DNA of 64,000 nucleotides from Glycomyces albidus (GTDB taxonomy: Bacteria > Actinomycetota > Actinomycetes > Mycobacteriales > Micromonosporaceae), in NCBI RefSeq assembly GCF_009451885.1, contig NZ_WIAO01000004.1, positions 204,609 through 268,608 on the forward strand, read 5' to 3'. Position numbers and translations under genes: made by a program. The notes under the pieces were generated by a model. That model was not told the DNA's origin and did no database searches. It saw only the letters and a list, made by a program, of their open reading frames with translations. Of the stretch, positions 34,323 through 42,905 are shown one piece after another (the stretch's first letter is position 1; each line of letters opens with the position of its first letter).

Positions 34323-36728
34323 ATGAACCCCGACCCCTCCGCACCGCCGGCGGGGCCACCCGGCCCTGAACCGCACGCGGTCCTCGTCGCCGACTTCGCG
34401 GTCTCCACCGGCCCGGTCCTGCACGGTGCGACCGGGTCGCTGTACGGCGTGGCCGACGACGGCGTGCCGGGCGACGAGCTGCTCGACGCGCTGGACCTGA
34501 CGACGCTGGCGGCCGGGCCCGACGGCGGCGCACAGCACCCCGGCGGGGACGCCTCCAGCGCGGTCGCGGTCCTGCGCCGCAACGGGCGCCTGCGCGGGAC
34601 CGCGGGCCTGGCGTTCGTGTACCTCCAGGACCTGTTCGCGTCGTGGCCGTACGAGGACGTGGGGATCGACGTCTACCACGAGCGGCTGTGCGCGGTCGTC
34701 CCGCCGATGCTCACCGAGGCGAACGCGGGCCGCCTGGTGCTCGTGCCGTTCAACGAGCCCGACTGGATCTGGTACGCGCTCAAGGAGAACGCCCCGGCCC
34801 GGTTCGACCGGTTCATGGCCGACTGGACCACCACGGTGCGGCTGCTGCGGGGCCTGGCGCCGGGCGTGCCGATCGCGGGCCCGAACGAGGCGTACTTCCA
34901 CCGCGAGTTCCTGCGGCACTTCCTGCGCCGCGCCCGCGACACCGGGACGCTCCCGGAGTGGATCGCCTGGCACGAGCTGTCGCCGAAGTCCCTCGCCGAC
35001 TTCCGCGGGCACCACGCCGAGTACCGGGAGCTCGAGCGCGCCCTGGGGATCGAGCCGCGGCCGGTGAACATCGACGAGTACGCCAACAACCGCGACCTGT
35101 CGGTACCCGGGCAGCTCGTGCAGTGGGCGGCCCTGTTCGAGGACGCGAAGGTCCACGCGGACATGGCGTTCTGGACCGCCCCCGGCGGCTACTCGGGCGC
35201 CGCGCCGCAGACGAACGTCCCCAGCGGCGCCTGGTGGCTGCTCAAGGCGTACTCGGGCATGACCGGCGAGACGGTGCGCGTGACGCCGCCGCGGCCGGAC
35301 ACGCCGGACACGCTCCAGGGGATCGCCAGCCTCGACCGGGAGCGGCGGACCGCGCAGGTGCTGGCGGGCGGGTGCGCCGGGGACTTCACGATCACCCTCG
35401 AGGGCCTCGACCCGGCGCTGTGGGGCGAGGCCGTGACCGCGACGGTGCACCGGATCGACTGGACCGGGTACGAGGGCGCCGCCGGCCCACCGGTCCCGCT
35501 CAGCCGGGTCACCGCACCGCCGGGCCGGATCGACCTCCTTGTGCCGCAAGCCGACCGGATGGCCGCGTACTGGGTGGCGATCGCGCCCGGCGAGGCCGAG
35601 CCGCTCGCGGCGCCGCCGTGGCGGGGCTCGTGGGAGGCGGAGCACGCGCGGATCACCTCCGGCGAGGTCGCCCGGCAGGGCCACCCCGGCGAGGGCAACG
35701 GCTTCGCCGCCTCCGGCGAGTACGACGTCAGCGGTCTGAACATGAACGACTCGGCCGTGACCTTCCAGGTCGAGGTCCCCGCGGACGGCGAGTACGACCT
35801 CGCCGTCTTCTACGCCCACATGTACGGCCGCGGCGCCGAGGCCACCGAACCCCAGCCCGCGCAGCAGGTCCTGGCCGTCAACGGCGCCGAGCGGTTCGTC
35901 GAGTACCCGTCGACGATGAACTGGCAGCACCGCTCGGCCGTGCACCTCCCGGTGCGGCTGCGCGCCGGCGAGAACACGCTGGAGCTGTCGAAGTCCGGCG
36001 CGATCGGGACCGCCCGCGGCGAGGTCGCGCTCGACAAGATCGTCCTCACCGAGCACCGCCCCGAGCGCGGGACCTACGACGGCGCGTTCGCCCGGCACGA
36101 GGACGCCGCCGAGGGCGCCGCGGGCCCGGTCTTCGACGTGTACGCGTCACAGGACCGGTACCACCGCATCTCCGGTGCGGACCGCGGCGTCCTGCTGGGA
36201 CCGCAGAACCAGTGCGTCCCAGTGGATCTGACCCGCCCGGTGTTCCTCCACGCCGGCATCAACCGGCTCCGGGCCGCCGCCGCGCGGCTCGTCGTCGAGC
36301 CCGCCGAGGGTCCCGCGCCCCTCGAGGTCGACGCGGCCGAAGCGGTCCGCTCGGGCGGGTCCTGCCTCATCGTCAACGAGTTCGCGCGCGGCGGCCACGT
36401 GATCGGCTGGAACGGCCGCGGCGCCGACGCCGCCATCGCCTTCGAAGCCGCCGCCGGCCCGCACGCCCTGGTCGTCAGCTACGCCAACGGCGAGCGCACC
36501 GAAGGCCACGAGTACAACGTGGACATCGTCACCCTGCACTGCGACGTCGTCGTCAACGGCAAGCCGGCCGGGCGGTACCCGATGCGCGGCACCTGGACCT
36601 GGAACGACTTCTGGACGTACCCGATGATCGTCGACCTCGCCGCGGGCCGCAACACCATCGCGTTCGGCAACGAGGACGGGCCGACCGCCGAGTTCGAACG
36701 GTTCCTGATCGCCCCGCTCAATCCCTGA
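34323..36728 (+). CDS. Clan GH-A (GH39-like) glycoside hydrolase with carbohydrate-binding modules
   Basis: An 801-residue enzyme without a signal peptide. An N-terminal (beta/alpha)8 domain (about 20-330) has the acid/base Glu145 in LVPFNEPDWIWY and a likely nucleophile Glu252 in VNIDEYAN, the pattern of retaining clan-A enzymes such as GH39. A beta-sandwich (about 330-425) follows. A CBM6/35-like module (about 430-590) starts at WEAEHARI and has FQVEVPADGEYDLAVFYAH. A second, related module ends the protein, with GRNTIAFGNEDG. It is in the LacI operon. The absence of a secretion signal suggests action on imported oligosaccharides, which is odd for a protein with binding modules. Substrate unknown. 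Confidence 0.78.
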   Translation: MNPDPSAPPAGPPGPEPHAVLVADFAVSTGPVLHGATGSLYGVADDGVPGDELLDALDLTTLAAGPDGGAQHPGGDASSAVAVLRRNGRLRGTAGLAFVYLQDLFASWPYEDVGIDVYHERLCAVVPPMLTEANAGRLVLVPFNEPDWIWYALKENAPARFDRFMADWTTTVRLLRGLAPGVPIAGPNEAYFHREFLRHFLRRARDTGTLPEWIAWHELSPKSLADFRGHHAEYRELERALGIEPRPVNIDEYANNRDLSVPGQLVQWAALFEDAKVHADMAFWTAPGGYSGAAPQTNVPSGAWWLLKAYSGMTGETVRVTPPRPDTPDTLQGIASLDRERRTAQVLAGGCAGDFTITLEGLDPALWGEAVTATVHRIDWTGYEGAAGPPVPLSRVTAPPGRIDLLVPQADRMAAYWVAIAPGEAEPLAAPPWRGSWEAEHARITSGEVARQGHPGEGNGFAASGEYDVSGLNMNDSAVTFQVEVPADGEYDLAVFYAHMYGRGAEATEPQPAQQVLAVNGAERFVEYPSTMNWQHRSAVHLPVRLRAGENTLELSKSGAIGTARGEVALDKIVLTEHRPERGTYDGAFARHEDAAEGAAGPVFDVYASQDRYHRISGADRGVLLGPQNQCVPVDLTRPVFLHAGINRLRAAAARLVVEPAEGPAPLEVDAAEAVRSGGSCLIVNEFARGGHVIGWNGRGADAAIAFEAAAGPHALVVSYANGERTEGHEYNVDIVTLHCDVVVNGKPAGRYPMRGTWTWNDFWTYPMIVDLAAGRNTIAFGNEDGPTAEFERFLIAPLNP

Positions 36729-36765
36729 CCCGACTGTCCCGTATCCGACAGTTCGAGGAGTTCTC

Positions 36766-36836
36766 GTCACCTTTCCGCTCTACGGTCGTTGGTCCTGCGC
36801 GGGACGGTGGCGGGAACGCTCGGGTTGTCACATACT
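36766..36836 (+). promoter_or_regulatory. Upstream region of Uma2 gene 2, homologous to that of Uma2 gene 1
   Basis: Aligns with 17239-17310. GACGGT (36803-36808) again lies 22 bases before CATACT (36831-36836). The shared block implies that both Uma2 genes duplicated with their promoter or are inserted as a unit. Confidence 0.55.
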
Positions 36837-36913
36837 GGTGAGAACCTGGCCGTCCCGATTCGAACCAGCAATCGAAACGCCAGGAAAGGAGGTCGCACAA
36901 GGGAGGACTCGCG

Positions 36914-37525
36914 ATGGTCGCCGCCGAACCGGACACCGGCATCAGCCAGGCAGACCGCAGTCGCCTGTGGAAGACGTGGGAAGACTTCGATGCGCCGCCC
37001 GGGTTCCGAGCGGAGATCATCGAGGGAGACATCATCTTGTCGCCATCCCCGACCAGCAAGCACAGTCTGATCTTTGCCGACCTAAACCGACAGATAGGGC
37101 CCCTTGGGTCCGAGCAGGACTGGTATTTCACGGCCGAAATCGGCGTCCGAGTCGAGCATACCGGTGAAGTGTTCATCCCAGATCTCGTTGCGGTGCCCGC
37201 GGTGGTGCTGACAGAAGGCGAAGAGACCTCCGTAATCGACTCGCAAGACTTGCTGCTCGCTGTCGAAATCACCTCGGACTCCACATACAAGCGGGACCGC
37301 AAGACGAAGCTTTGGAGCTATTCCTACGGCTTGGTTCCGATCTACCTGCTTGTCGACCGCCACGATCGCAACGGGACCGTGACCGTGTACAGCAAGCCCG
37401 ACGGCAAGGGCAACTACCTGCACCATGATCCAGTCGCGTTCGGGAAGCCCGTGCAATTGCCAGAACCATTCGGCATCGATATCGACACCAGTCGCTTTCA
37501 AGCGAAGAAACAGAACCGATCCTGA
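36914..37525 (+). CDS. Uma2-family (DUF820) putative PD-(D/E)XK endonuclease, copy 2
   Basis: A 203-residue paralogue of the protein at 17369. The core reads FRAEIIEGDIILSPSPTSKH, then VFIPDLVAVPAVVL with the catalytic Asp, and LLAVEITSDSTYKRDRKTKLWSY with Glu and Lys. The C-terminal IYLLVDRHDRNGTVTVYSKPDG matches copy 1 closely. The ATG at 36914 follows GGGAGG at a good distance. Base composition is lower in GC than the neighbours (for example TATTTCACGGCCGAAATC), suggesting later acquisition. It is followed by a strong hairpin. No partner gene is recognisable, and the biological role of Uma2 proteins is unknown. Confidence 0.87.
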   Translation: MVAAEPDTGISQADRSRLWKTWEDFDAPPGFRAEIIEGDIILSPSPTSKHSLIFADLNRQIGPLGSEQDWYFTAEIGVRVEHTGEVFIPDLVAVPAVVLTEGEETSVIDSQDLLLAVEITSDSTYKRDRKTKLWSYSYGLVPIYLLVDRHDRNGTVTVYSKPDGKGNYLHHDPVAFGKPVQLPEPFGIDIDTSRFQAKKQNRS

Positions 37526-37539
37526 ACCTGAAACGGCCC

Positions 37540-37567
37540 GGGCCCGCGCCGATGTCGGCGCGGGCCC
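37540..37567. terminator. Bidirectional hairpin between Uma2 gene 2 and the aldo/keto reductase
   Basis: A 12-bp perfect stem of GGGCCCGCGCCG with its complement, closed by ATGT, in the 60-base convergent gap. Confidence 0.7.
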
Positions 37568-37585
37568 CTCGGGTCTTCGGCTCGG

Positions 37586-38431
37586 CTACGCCGAAGCGAG
37601 CCCGTCGAGGGTCGCGTACTGGTCGTCGGTGAGGACCACGCCGCGGGCGGCGACGTTCTCCTCCAGGTGCGCGATCGAGCTGGTGCCCGGGATCGGCACG
37701 ATGTTGTCCGAGCGGCGCAGGAGCCAGGCGAGCGCGGTCTGGGCCGGGGTCGCGCCGACCTCGGCGGCGATCCGGCCGACCGGGCCGTCGGGGCCCGCGT
37801 GCTCGCCGGCGGCGATCGGGAACCACGGGATGAACGCGATGCCCTGCTCGGCGGTGTACTCGAGCACGTCCTCGCTCTGGCGGTTGATCAGGTTGTAGAG
37901 GTTCTGGACGCTCGCGATCGGGGCGACCTGCTGGGCCTCCTTGAGCTGGTCCACGGTGACTTCGGACAGTCCGATGTGGCGGATCTTGCCCTGCTTCTGG
38001 AGGTCGGCGACCGTCTCGATCTGGTCGGCCACCGGGAGGTTCGGGTCGAGCCGGTGGAGCTGGTAGAGGTCGATGGTCTCGACGTTCAGGCGGCGCAGGC
38101 TCAACTCGGCCTGCTGCCGGATGTACGCGGGCTGCCCCAACGGGACCCATTCGTCGGCGGAGGGCCGGGTGTTGCCGCCCTTGGTGGCGATCACGACGCC
38201 GTCGGCGTACGGGTGGAGCGCTTCGGCGATGAGCCGCTCGTTGTCGCCCAGCGCGTACGCGTCGGCGGTGTCGATGAAGTTCACGCCGAGCTCGACGGCG
38301 CGGCGCAGCACGGCGACGGCGGCCGCGCGGTCCTTCGGCGGGGTGAAGATGCCGGGATCGCCGCTCAGGCGCATCGCACCGTAGCCGAGCCGGTCCACGG
38401 TCAGGTCGCCGCCGATGACGATGTCGCTCAT
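37586..38431 (-). CDS. Aldo/keto reductase
   Basis: A 281-residue NADPH-dependent (beta/alpha)8 reductase. The catalytic tetrad is visible: Asp and Tyr in FIDTADAY, Lys in VIATKGG, and His in YQLHRLD. The C-terminal phosphate-binding segment IVPIPGTSSIAHLEENV is standard. The ATG complementary to 38429-38431 gives MSDIVIGGD; the frame continues open upstream past the mscL gene only through antisense coding. It is closest to the YeaE/IolS-like group of general aldo/keto reductases. Substrate unknown. Confidence 0.92.
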   Translation of the reverse strand: MSDIVIGGDLTVDRLGYGAMRLSGDPGIFTPPKDRAAAVAVLRRAVELGVNFIDTADAYALGDNERLIAEALHPYADGVVIATKGGNTRPSADEWVPLGQPAYIRQQAELSLRRLNVETIDLYQLHRLDPNLPVADQIETVADLQKQGKIRHIGLSEVTVDQLKEAQQVAPIASVQNLYNLINRQSEDVLEYTAEQGIAFIPWFPIAAGEHAGPDGPVGRIAAEVGATPAQTALAWLLRRSDNIVPIPGTSSIAHLEENVAARGVVLTDDQYATLDGLASA

Positions 38432-38575
38432 CGTTCTGCCTTTCCCATAGGTTCGATTTCCCGGTGCAACCTCGGCGGCGGCCGGAGTCTTCCGCACGGG
38501 TGATATCGGCTCTGTCACAGCGACACTGCCGACCAGGTCGGGGATTCGGGCGGGGCCGGATGCGAGACTCTTGGC

Positions 38576-38962
38576 ATGATCAAAGGCTTCAAAGAATTCC
38601 TGATGCGCGGCAACGTGGTCGAGCTGGCCGTGGCGGTCGTCATGGGCGCCGCGATGACCGCGCTCGTGGCGTCGTTCGGCGCTGCGTTCCTCAACCCGCT
38701 CATCACACTGGTCACCGGCGGCGCCGAGGTCGGCGGCAGCTTCACCGTCAACGGAGTCGAGTTCCCGTACGGCGAGTTCATCAACGGGCTGCTGGTGTTC
38801 TTCCTGACGGCGCTGGCCGTGTACTTCGTGATCGTGCTGCCGATGAACAAGCTGCGCGAGCGGTTCATGGCTCCCGACGAGGTGACCGAGGAGCTCCAGG
38901 CGAGCGAAGTGGTGCTGCTGCAGGAGATCCGCGACCTGCTGCGGGAGCAGCGCCAGCGCTGA
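38576..38962 (+). CDS. mscL: Large-conductance mechanosensitive channel
   Basis: A 128-residue MscL, forming a pentameric pore that opens under membrane tension to release solutes during osmotic downshock. It has the amphipathic N-terminus MIKGFKEFLMRGNVVELAVAVVMGAAM, the gate-forming first helix, a periplasmic loop with GGSFTVNGVEFPYG, the second helix LLVFFLTALAVYFVIVL, and a charged cytoplasmic helix ending LLREQRQR. Length and pattern are typical. The ATG at 38576 lacks a clear ribosome-binding site. It is divergent from the aldo/keto reductase. Confidence 0.97.
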   Translation: MIKGFKEFLMRGNVVELAVAVVMGAAMTALVASFGAAFLNPLITLVTGGAEVGGSFTVNGVEFPYGEFINGLLVFFLTALAVYFVIVLPMNKLRERFMAPDEVTEELQASEVVLLQEIRDLLREQRQR

Positions 38963-39071
38963 CGGTTTCGGGGGCGGCGGCGCCGGGTAGCCCCCGGGCC
39001 GCCGCCTCTTGCGGGTGTCGCACCGGCCTGGGAGGCTGGACGCCACTGACCCTTACCGGAGGACCGCAGCC

Positions 39072-39887
39072 ATGCCGACCTCGATTCCCCTGGGCGCGCC
39101 GATCTGGGCCGACGCCGTGACCCCGGACCTGTCCGGGGACGTGGACTTCTACATGCGGCTGTTCAACTGGGCCGCGTTCGACTCGGGCGAGCAGTTCGGG
39201 CACTACACGGAGTTGTGCCTGGGTACGACGGTCTCGGAGGCGCGGGCCGTCGCCGGGATCGCGGAGAGCGCGTCGGGGCAGCCCGGTTCGTCGTGGGGCG
39301 TGGCGTTCCATGTGAGCGACTGCGTGCGGTCGGCGGCGGAGGCCGAGAAGCTGGGCGCGGCGATCACGAGCCACCCGATCCGGGTCGGCGACGACCTGGT
39401 GTACGCGGCGCTGCGGGACCCCGACGGCGGCGCGTTCGGGCTGTTCGAGCCGTTGAGCGACAAGGTGGGGTTCACGGCGCGGAACGAGCCGGGCGCGATC
39501 GTGTGGTTCGAGTACGTGTACGACGGGGCGCCGGTGGAGGCGATGCAGTTCTACTCGGAGCTGCTGAACTGGACGCTGAAGGCCCCCGAGCAGGAGGACC
39601 CGGAGCAGGACGCGCCGTACGTGGGCCTGTGGACGAACGAGGGGCATGCGATCGCCGGGCACCACGTCGAGTTCGGGGGCGCCCGGATGGCGCTGGGTCC
39701 GGAGCTGAAGATGAAGCCGCACTGGACCGTGTGCTTCGGGACGGACTCGGTCGATCTGACGGCGGCGAAGGCGGTGGACCTGGGCGGGTCGGTGGCGGTG
39801 GCGCCGGTGGACGATCCGGGCGGCCGCATGGCGGTGCTGACGTCGCCGACGGGGGCGTTCTTCACGGTCATGGACGCGCGGGAGTAG
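39072..39887 (+). CDS. Two-domain VOC family protein, tandem copy 1
   Basis: A 271-residue protein with two fused VOC domains. The first begins GAPIWADAVTPDLSGDVDFYMRLFNW and the second GAIVWFEYVYDGAPVEAMQFYSELLNW; each ends with a PFG- or FFTV-type final strand. This arrangement is typical of actinobacterial proteins annotated as hydroxylases or glyoxalases related to SgaA/CFP30B. The start ATG at 39072 follows CCGGAGGA. It lies 92 bases before a clear paralogue on the same strand, so the pair probably arose by tandem duplication. Substrate unknown. Confidence 0.88.
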   Translation: MPTSIPLGAPIWADAVTPDLSGDVDFYMRLFNWAAFDSGEQFGHYTELCLGTTVSEARAVAGIAESASGQPGSSWGVAFHVSDCVRSAAEAEKLGAAITSHPIRVGDDLVYAALRDPDGGAFGLFEPLSDKVGFTARNEPGAIVWFEYVYDGAPVEAMQFYSELLNWTLKAPEQEDPEQDAPYVGLWTNEGHAIAGHHVEFGGARMALGPELKMKPHWTVCFGTDSVDLTAAKAVDLGGSVAVAPVDDPGGRMAVLTSPTGAFFTVMDARE

Positions 39888-39979
39888 CCGCCGGCCCCGG
39901 AGTACGCGAAAGTCGCTCGGATGCGGGTTCGGCGTGCCACGGTGTGGGGGACGACCGACTCACTGAAGGGGCAGCGGCC

Positions 39980-40786
39980 ATGACCTCCATTGCACTGGGA
40001 GCGCCGATCTGGGCGGACTCCGTCACCTCCGACCTCCGCGCCGACACCGCGTTCTACGAGGGCCTGTTCGGCTGGGCCTCGGAGGATTCGGGCGAGGAGT
40101 TCGGGAACTACACGACCTTCGGCATCCCCGACGGCTCCCCGGGGGCGGGGCGCCCGGTCATGGGCATCATGCCGTGCCCGCCGGGCATGTCGCCCTCGAA
40201 GTCCTGGAACCTCCATTTCAAGGTCGCGAGCTGCGAGGCCGCCACCGATCAGGCGGTGCGGCTCGGGGCGGTCCTGGAGGACGGGCCGGGCGAGGTGAGC
40301 GGGATGCTGCGGTACTCGATGCTGACCGACCCGAACGGGGCGCCGTTCGGGCTCGTGGAGGCCCTGGACCCGACGACCGGTTTCGGCGCGTGGGGCGAGC
40401 CGAACACGGTCTCGTGGGCGGAGTACCACTACGACGGCGCGCCGGCCGACGCCATGCGCTTCTATGCGGCCCTTCTGGGCTGGAACGTGACGACGCCGCC
40501 GTGGGAGGACCCGTCGAATCCGCGGCCGTACGCGGCGCTGAGCCCGGACGGGGGCGGTGAGGAGTTCGGCGGCTGCCATGCGGCCGCGGGGTTCGAGAAG
40601 GACCTGCCGCCGCAGTGGAGCGTCATGGTCGCCGTGGACGACGCCGAGGCGGTGTGCGCCCGCGCGAAGGAGTTCGGCGGCTCGGTCGCGGCCGAGCCGA
40701 TGGAGGTGCCGGGCCTGCTCGTCGCGGGCGTGGCGGCCCCGAGCGGCACGGTGGTCTCGATCCATTCGCAGCGCCCTTGGGAGTAG
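39980..40786 (+). CDS. Two-domain VOC family protein, tandem copy 2
   Basis: A 268-residue paralogue of the previous gene. It shares the opening SIALGAPIWADSVTSDLRADTAFYEGLFGW and the second-domain start WAEYHYDGAPADAMRFYAALLGW, and it ends VSIHSQRPWE. It differs most in the loop before residue 70 (GSPGAGRPVMGIMPCPPGM). ATG at 39980, with GAAGGGG 14 bases upstream. The two genes probably form a small transcriptional unit. It is convergent with the vapBC pair. Confidence 0.88.
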   Translation: MTSIALGAPIWADSVTSDLRADTAFYEGLFGWASEDSGEEFGNYTTFGIPDGSPGAGRPVMGIMPCPPGMSPSKSWNLHFKVASCEAATDQAVRLGAVLEDGPGEVSGMLRYSMLTDPNGAPFGLVEALDPTTGFGAWGEPNTVSWAEYHYDGAPADAMRFYAALLGWNVTTPPWEDPSNPRPYAALSPDGGGEEFGGCHAAAGFEKDLPPQWSVMVAVDDAEAVCARAKEFGGSVAAEPMEVPGLLVAGVAAPSGTVVSIHSQRPWE

Positions 40787-40822
40787 CCGGTGGCCCGCCG
40801 CACTGCGGCGGGCGTACCGCTT

Positions 40823-41221
40823 TCAGCCCGGCTCGGGAACCCTGAAGACGCACTCGGCTCCGGGCGCACCGGCGAGTTTTCGGTCGAAGGTCCACAGCTC
40901 GGCCCGGAATCGCTCGGCCAGAGCGACGTACGCGGCGTCGTACGGGGTGAAGTTGTGGCGAAGCTCCCAGATTCGAGTCTCGAGAGCCGCTGTCGGCATT
41001 CGCTCGATGGGGAACTGGCCGAGATCGACCAGTGCCATCGCGACCCGCTCCTCGGTGATCGCTCCCTTCCGGCATTGTTTCCGGAAGACCGACATGACTT
41101 CGAGGTTGACGTGGCTCGGGGCCGCCATCTCCTGTCGCAGGAGGAGGCTGCGCAGCCGCGTATCGGATTCGTTGAAGGACAGGAGCACTGATGCGATCAC
41201 CGACGCATCGACAATGATCAC
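40823..41221 (-). CDS. vapC: VapC-family PIN-domain toxin
   Basis: A 132-residue PIN-domain ribonuclease. The acidic residues that bind the catalytic metal are visible: Asp in MIIVDASV, Glu in HVNLEVMS, Asp in TPYDAAYVALAE (with a following Glu), and Asp in WTFDRKLA. VapC toxins cleave RNAs, often tRNA, when not bound by VapB. The ATG overlaps the end of the antitoxin gene by four bases. Located at the border of an accessory region, as usual for these pairs. Confidence 0.9.
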   Translation of the reverse strand: MIIVDASVIASVLLSFNESDTRLRSLLLRQEMAAPSHVNLEVMSVFRKQCRKGAITEERVAMALVDLGQFPIERMPTAALETRIWELRHNFTPYDAAYVALAERFRAELWTFDRKLAGAPGAECVFRVPEPG

Positions 41222-41448
41222 CGAGAGTCCCTGTCTTCCCGGATCATCTGGACGATCTCTTCATGGTCGAGCTTCGGCCCTCCCCGATGCTCGATCCGTT
41301 CGAAGAGTTCGGCGGTAGTCGGCCGCTGAGCCTCCTCGGTCAGTTTCCGATGCAGGTACTCCTGCAGCGACATGCCCGCTGCGGCGGCGCGGGTCTTCCA
41401 CACCCGGTGGACCTCGTCGGACACGTTCTTCACCTGGATGTTCTTCAT
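41218..41448 (-). CDS. vapB: VapB-family antitoxin (FitA-type ribbon-helix-helix)
   Basis: A 76-residue antitoxin beginning MKNIQVKNVSDEVHRVWKTR, the ribbon strand and first helix of an FitA-like RHH domain, with AAGMSLQEYLHRKL as the second helix. The C-terminal half (TTAELFERIEHRGG...EEIVQMIRED) would wrap the VapC active site. The start is the ATG complementary to 41446-41448, with CTGGAG just upstream. It is translationally coupled to vapC and presumably represses its own operon. Confidence 0.9.
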   Translation of the reverse strand: MKNIQVKNVSDEVHRVWKTRAAAAGMSLQEYLHRKLTEEAQRPTTAELFERIEHRGGPKLDHEEIVQMIREDRDSR

Positions 41449-41638
41449 GGCTCCAGAATAGCTCTCAAGCATGCGCAGAACATACGATTCACTCTCACAT
41501 GATCACTGCATTTCGAACCCGATGGCGTGTCGCGTCCCGTTGGCAGCCTCGTCAGAAGCGACGGCGGGCCGCGCTGAGCCGAGTACTGCGACAGCGGGCG
41601 CCCGCGCCCTCCTGACGGACCTTGGCCGCGAATACGAG

Positions 41639-41672
41639 GAGGGGCCGCCCCGGCGGCAGGGCGGCCCCTCTT
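41639..41672. terminator. Hairpin between gdpD and vapB
   Basis: A 12-bp perfect stem GAGGGGCCGCCC / GGGCGGCCCCTC with an 8-base loop. T-rich sequence (TTTCTC) follows on the plus strand, but the leftward glycerophosphodiesterase gene ends at 41706 and is the probable user. Confidence 0.65.
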
Positions 41673-41705
41673 TCTCGGTTGCGAATCCTGGGTTTCGCAC
41701 CGGCC

Positions 41706-42752
41706 TCAGCAGTCGCGGGCTGCGATCGCCTTGTCCGGGTAGTCGCTGAAGACCGCGTCGACGCCGAGCGAGTAGAACAGCTCGTACTCGGCCGCGAAGT
41801 CGCCCCAGGCCGCGCCGGCGGTGCCCTCGCGGAAGTCGGCGGGCAGGAACTGGTTCTCGTTGCGGAACGTCCACACGTGCACGTCGAGGCCGCGCTCGTG
41901 CGCGCGCTCGACCACGTCGGTCGGCTCCGCCAGGTAGCCGTTCGCGTCGCGCGGGATGATGCGGTTCTTGTTGAGGCTCACCGTGTCGAGGGTCTCGGCG
42001 TACTCGTCGAGGTCGGCGTCGGAGATCGGGCCCTGGCCGTCGATGTTCAGGCCGACGCGGTTGTCGACGCGCTCGGAGATCGTCAGCAGGCTCTCGTACT
42101 CGAACGACTGGATCCACACGGGCGAGCGCTTCTTGTCGAGGCGGCGCTCCTCCAGGAGGTCGGCGAGCGCGTCCTCGATGCTCATGCCCTTGTCGTCGTA
42201 GTAGGACGGGTGCTTCATCTCGGGGTAGGTGACGACGCGCCGGTCGAGGTCGTCCACGAAGTCGAGGACCTCGTCGTAGGTGACGAGCTCGAACTCGCCG
42301 TCGTGCGCGGCGCTCTGGGGCCGGACGCTCGGGAGCCGCTCCTCGGCGCGGAGGGTCTTGAGCTCGGCGAGGGTGAAGTCGTCGGCGAAGAAGCCGGTGA
42401 CGGGGACGCCGTCGATGAGCTTGGTGGTCTTGCGGTCCGCGAACTCGGGGTGCTGGGCGATGTCGGTCGTCTCGTCCAGGACCGGTTCGTGGCGGGCGAG
42501 CAGCTCCCCGTCCTTGGTGAGCACGAGGTCCGGCTCGATGACGTCGGCGCCGAGCTCGACGGCGAGGGCATACGCCTCGAGCGTGTGCTCGGGGAGGTAG
42601 CCGCTCGCGCCGCGGTGGGCGATGACGATCGGGTCGGCGTCGCGGTGGGGGTGGTGCGGCTTGGCGGCGGCCGGGGCGGCCATGAGGCCGACGATCGCGC
42701 CGGCGACGGCGGCGGCGGCCGCGCCGCGGAGGAGGGCGCCCTTGCGGGACAT
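41706..42752 (-). CDS. glpQ: Secreted glycerophosphodiester phosphodiesterase
   Basis: A 348-residue GDPD that hydrolyses glycerophosphodiesters to glycerol-3-phosphate and an alcohol. A signal peptide (about 1-30, ending APAAAK) implies export. The TIM-barrel motifs are AHRGASG with a catalytic His (about 45), EPDLVLTKDG with metal Glu and Asp, ARHEPVLD with the second catalytic His, and a late WTFRNENQF. The insertion before SVRPQSAAHDG resembles periplasmic GlpQ rather than the short UgpQ type. The ATG complementary to 42750-42752 lies behind AAGGTGG. No glycerol-phosphate transporter is nearby. Confidence 0.92.
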   Translation of the reverse strand: MSRKGALLRGAAAAAVAGAIVGLMAAPAAAKPHHPHRDADPIVIAHRGASGYLPEHTLEAYALAVELGADVIEPDLVLTKDGELLARHEPVLDETTDIAQHPEFADRKTTKLIDGVPVTGFFADDFTLAELKTLRAEERLPSVRPQSAAHDGEFELVTYDEVLDFVDDLDRRVVTYPEMKHPSYYDDKGMSIEDALADLLEERRLDKKRSPVWIQSFEYESLLTISERVDNRVGLNIDGQGPISDADLDEYAETLDTVSLNKNRIIPRDANGYLAEPTDVVERAHERGLDVHVWTFRNENQFLPADFREGTAGAAWGDFAAEYELFYSLGVDAVFSDYPDKAIAARDC

Positions 42753-42905
42753 GTACGTCCACCTTTCTGGGGGCAGAGCCTGTCGGGGACTGGGTCCCTT
42801 CAGCCAACCCCGCGCGGCCGTATTCGCGCCGGACCGTAGTTGAACGGCGCTTGAAGCCTGATTGAAATGGCCGCTTCACCGTACGGCGCGGCGGTGCCCG
42901 AGGGG

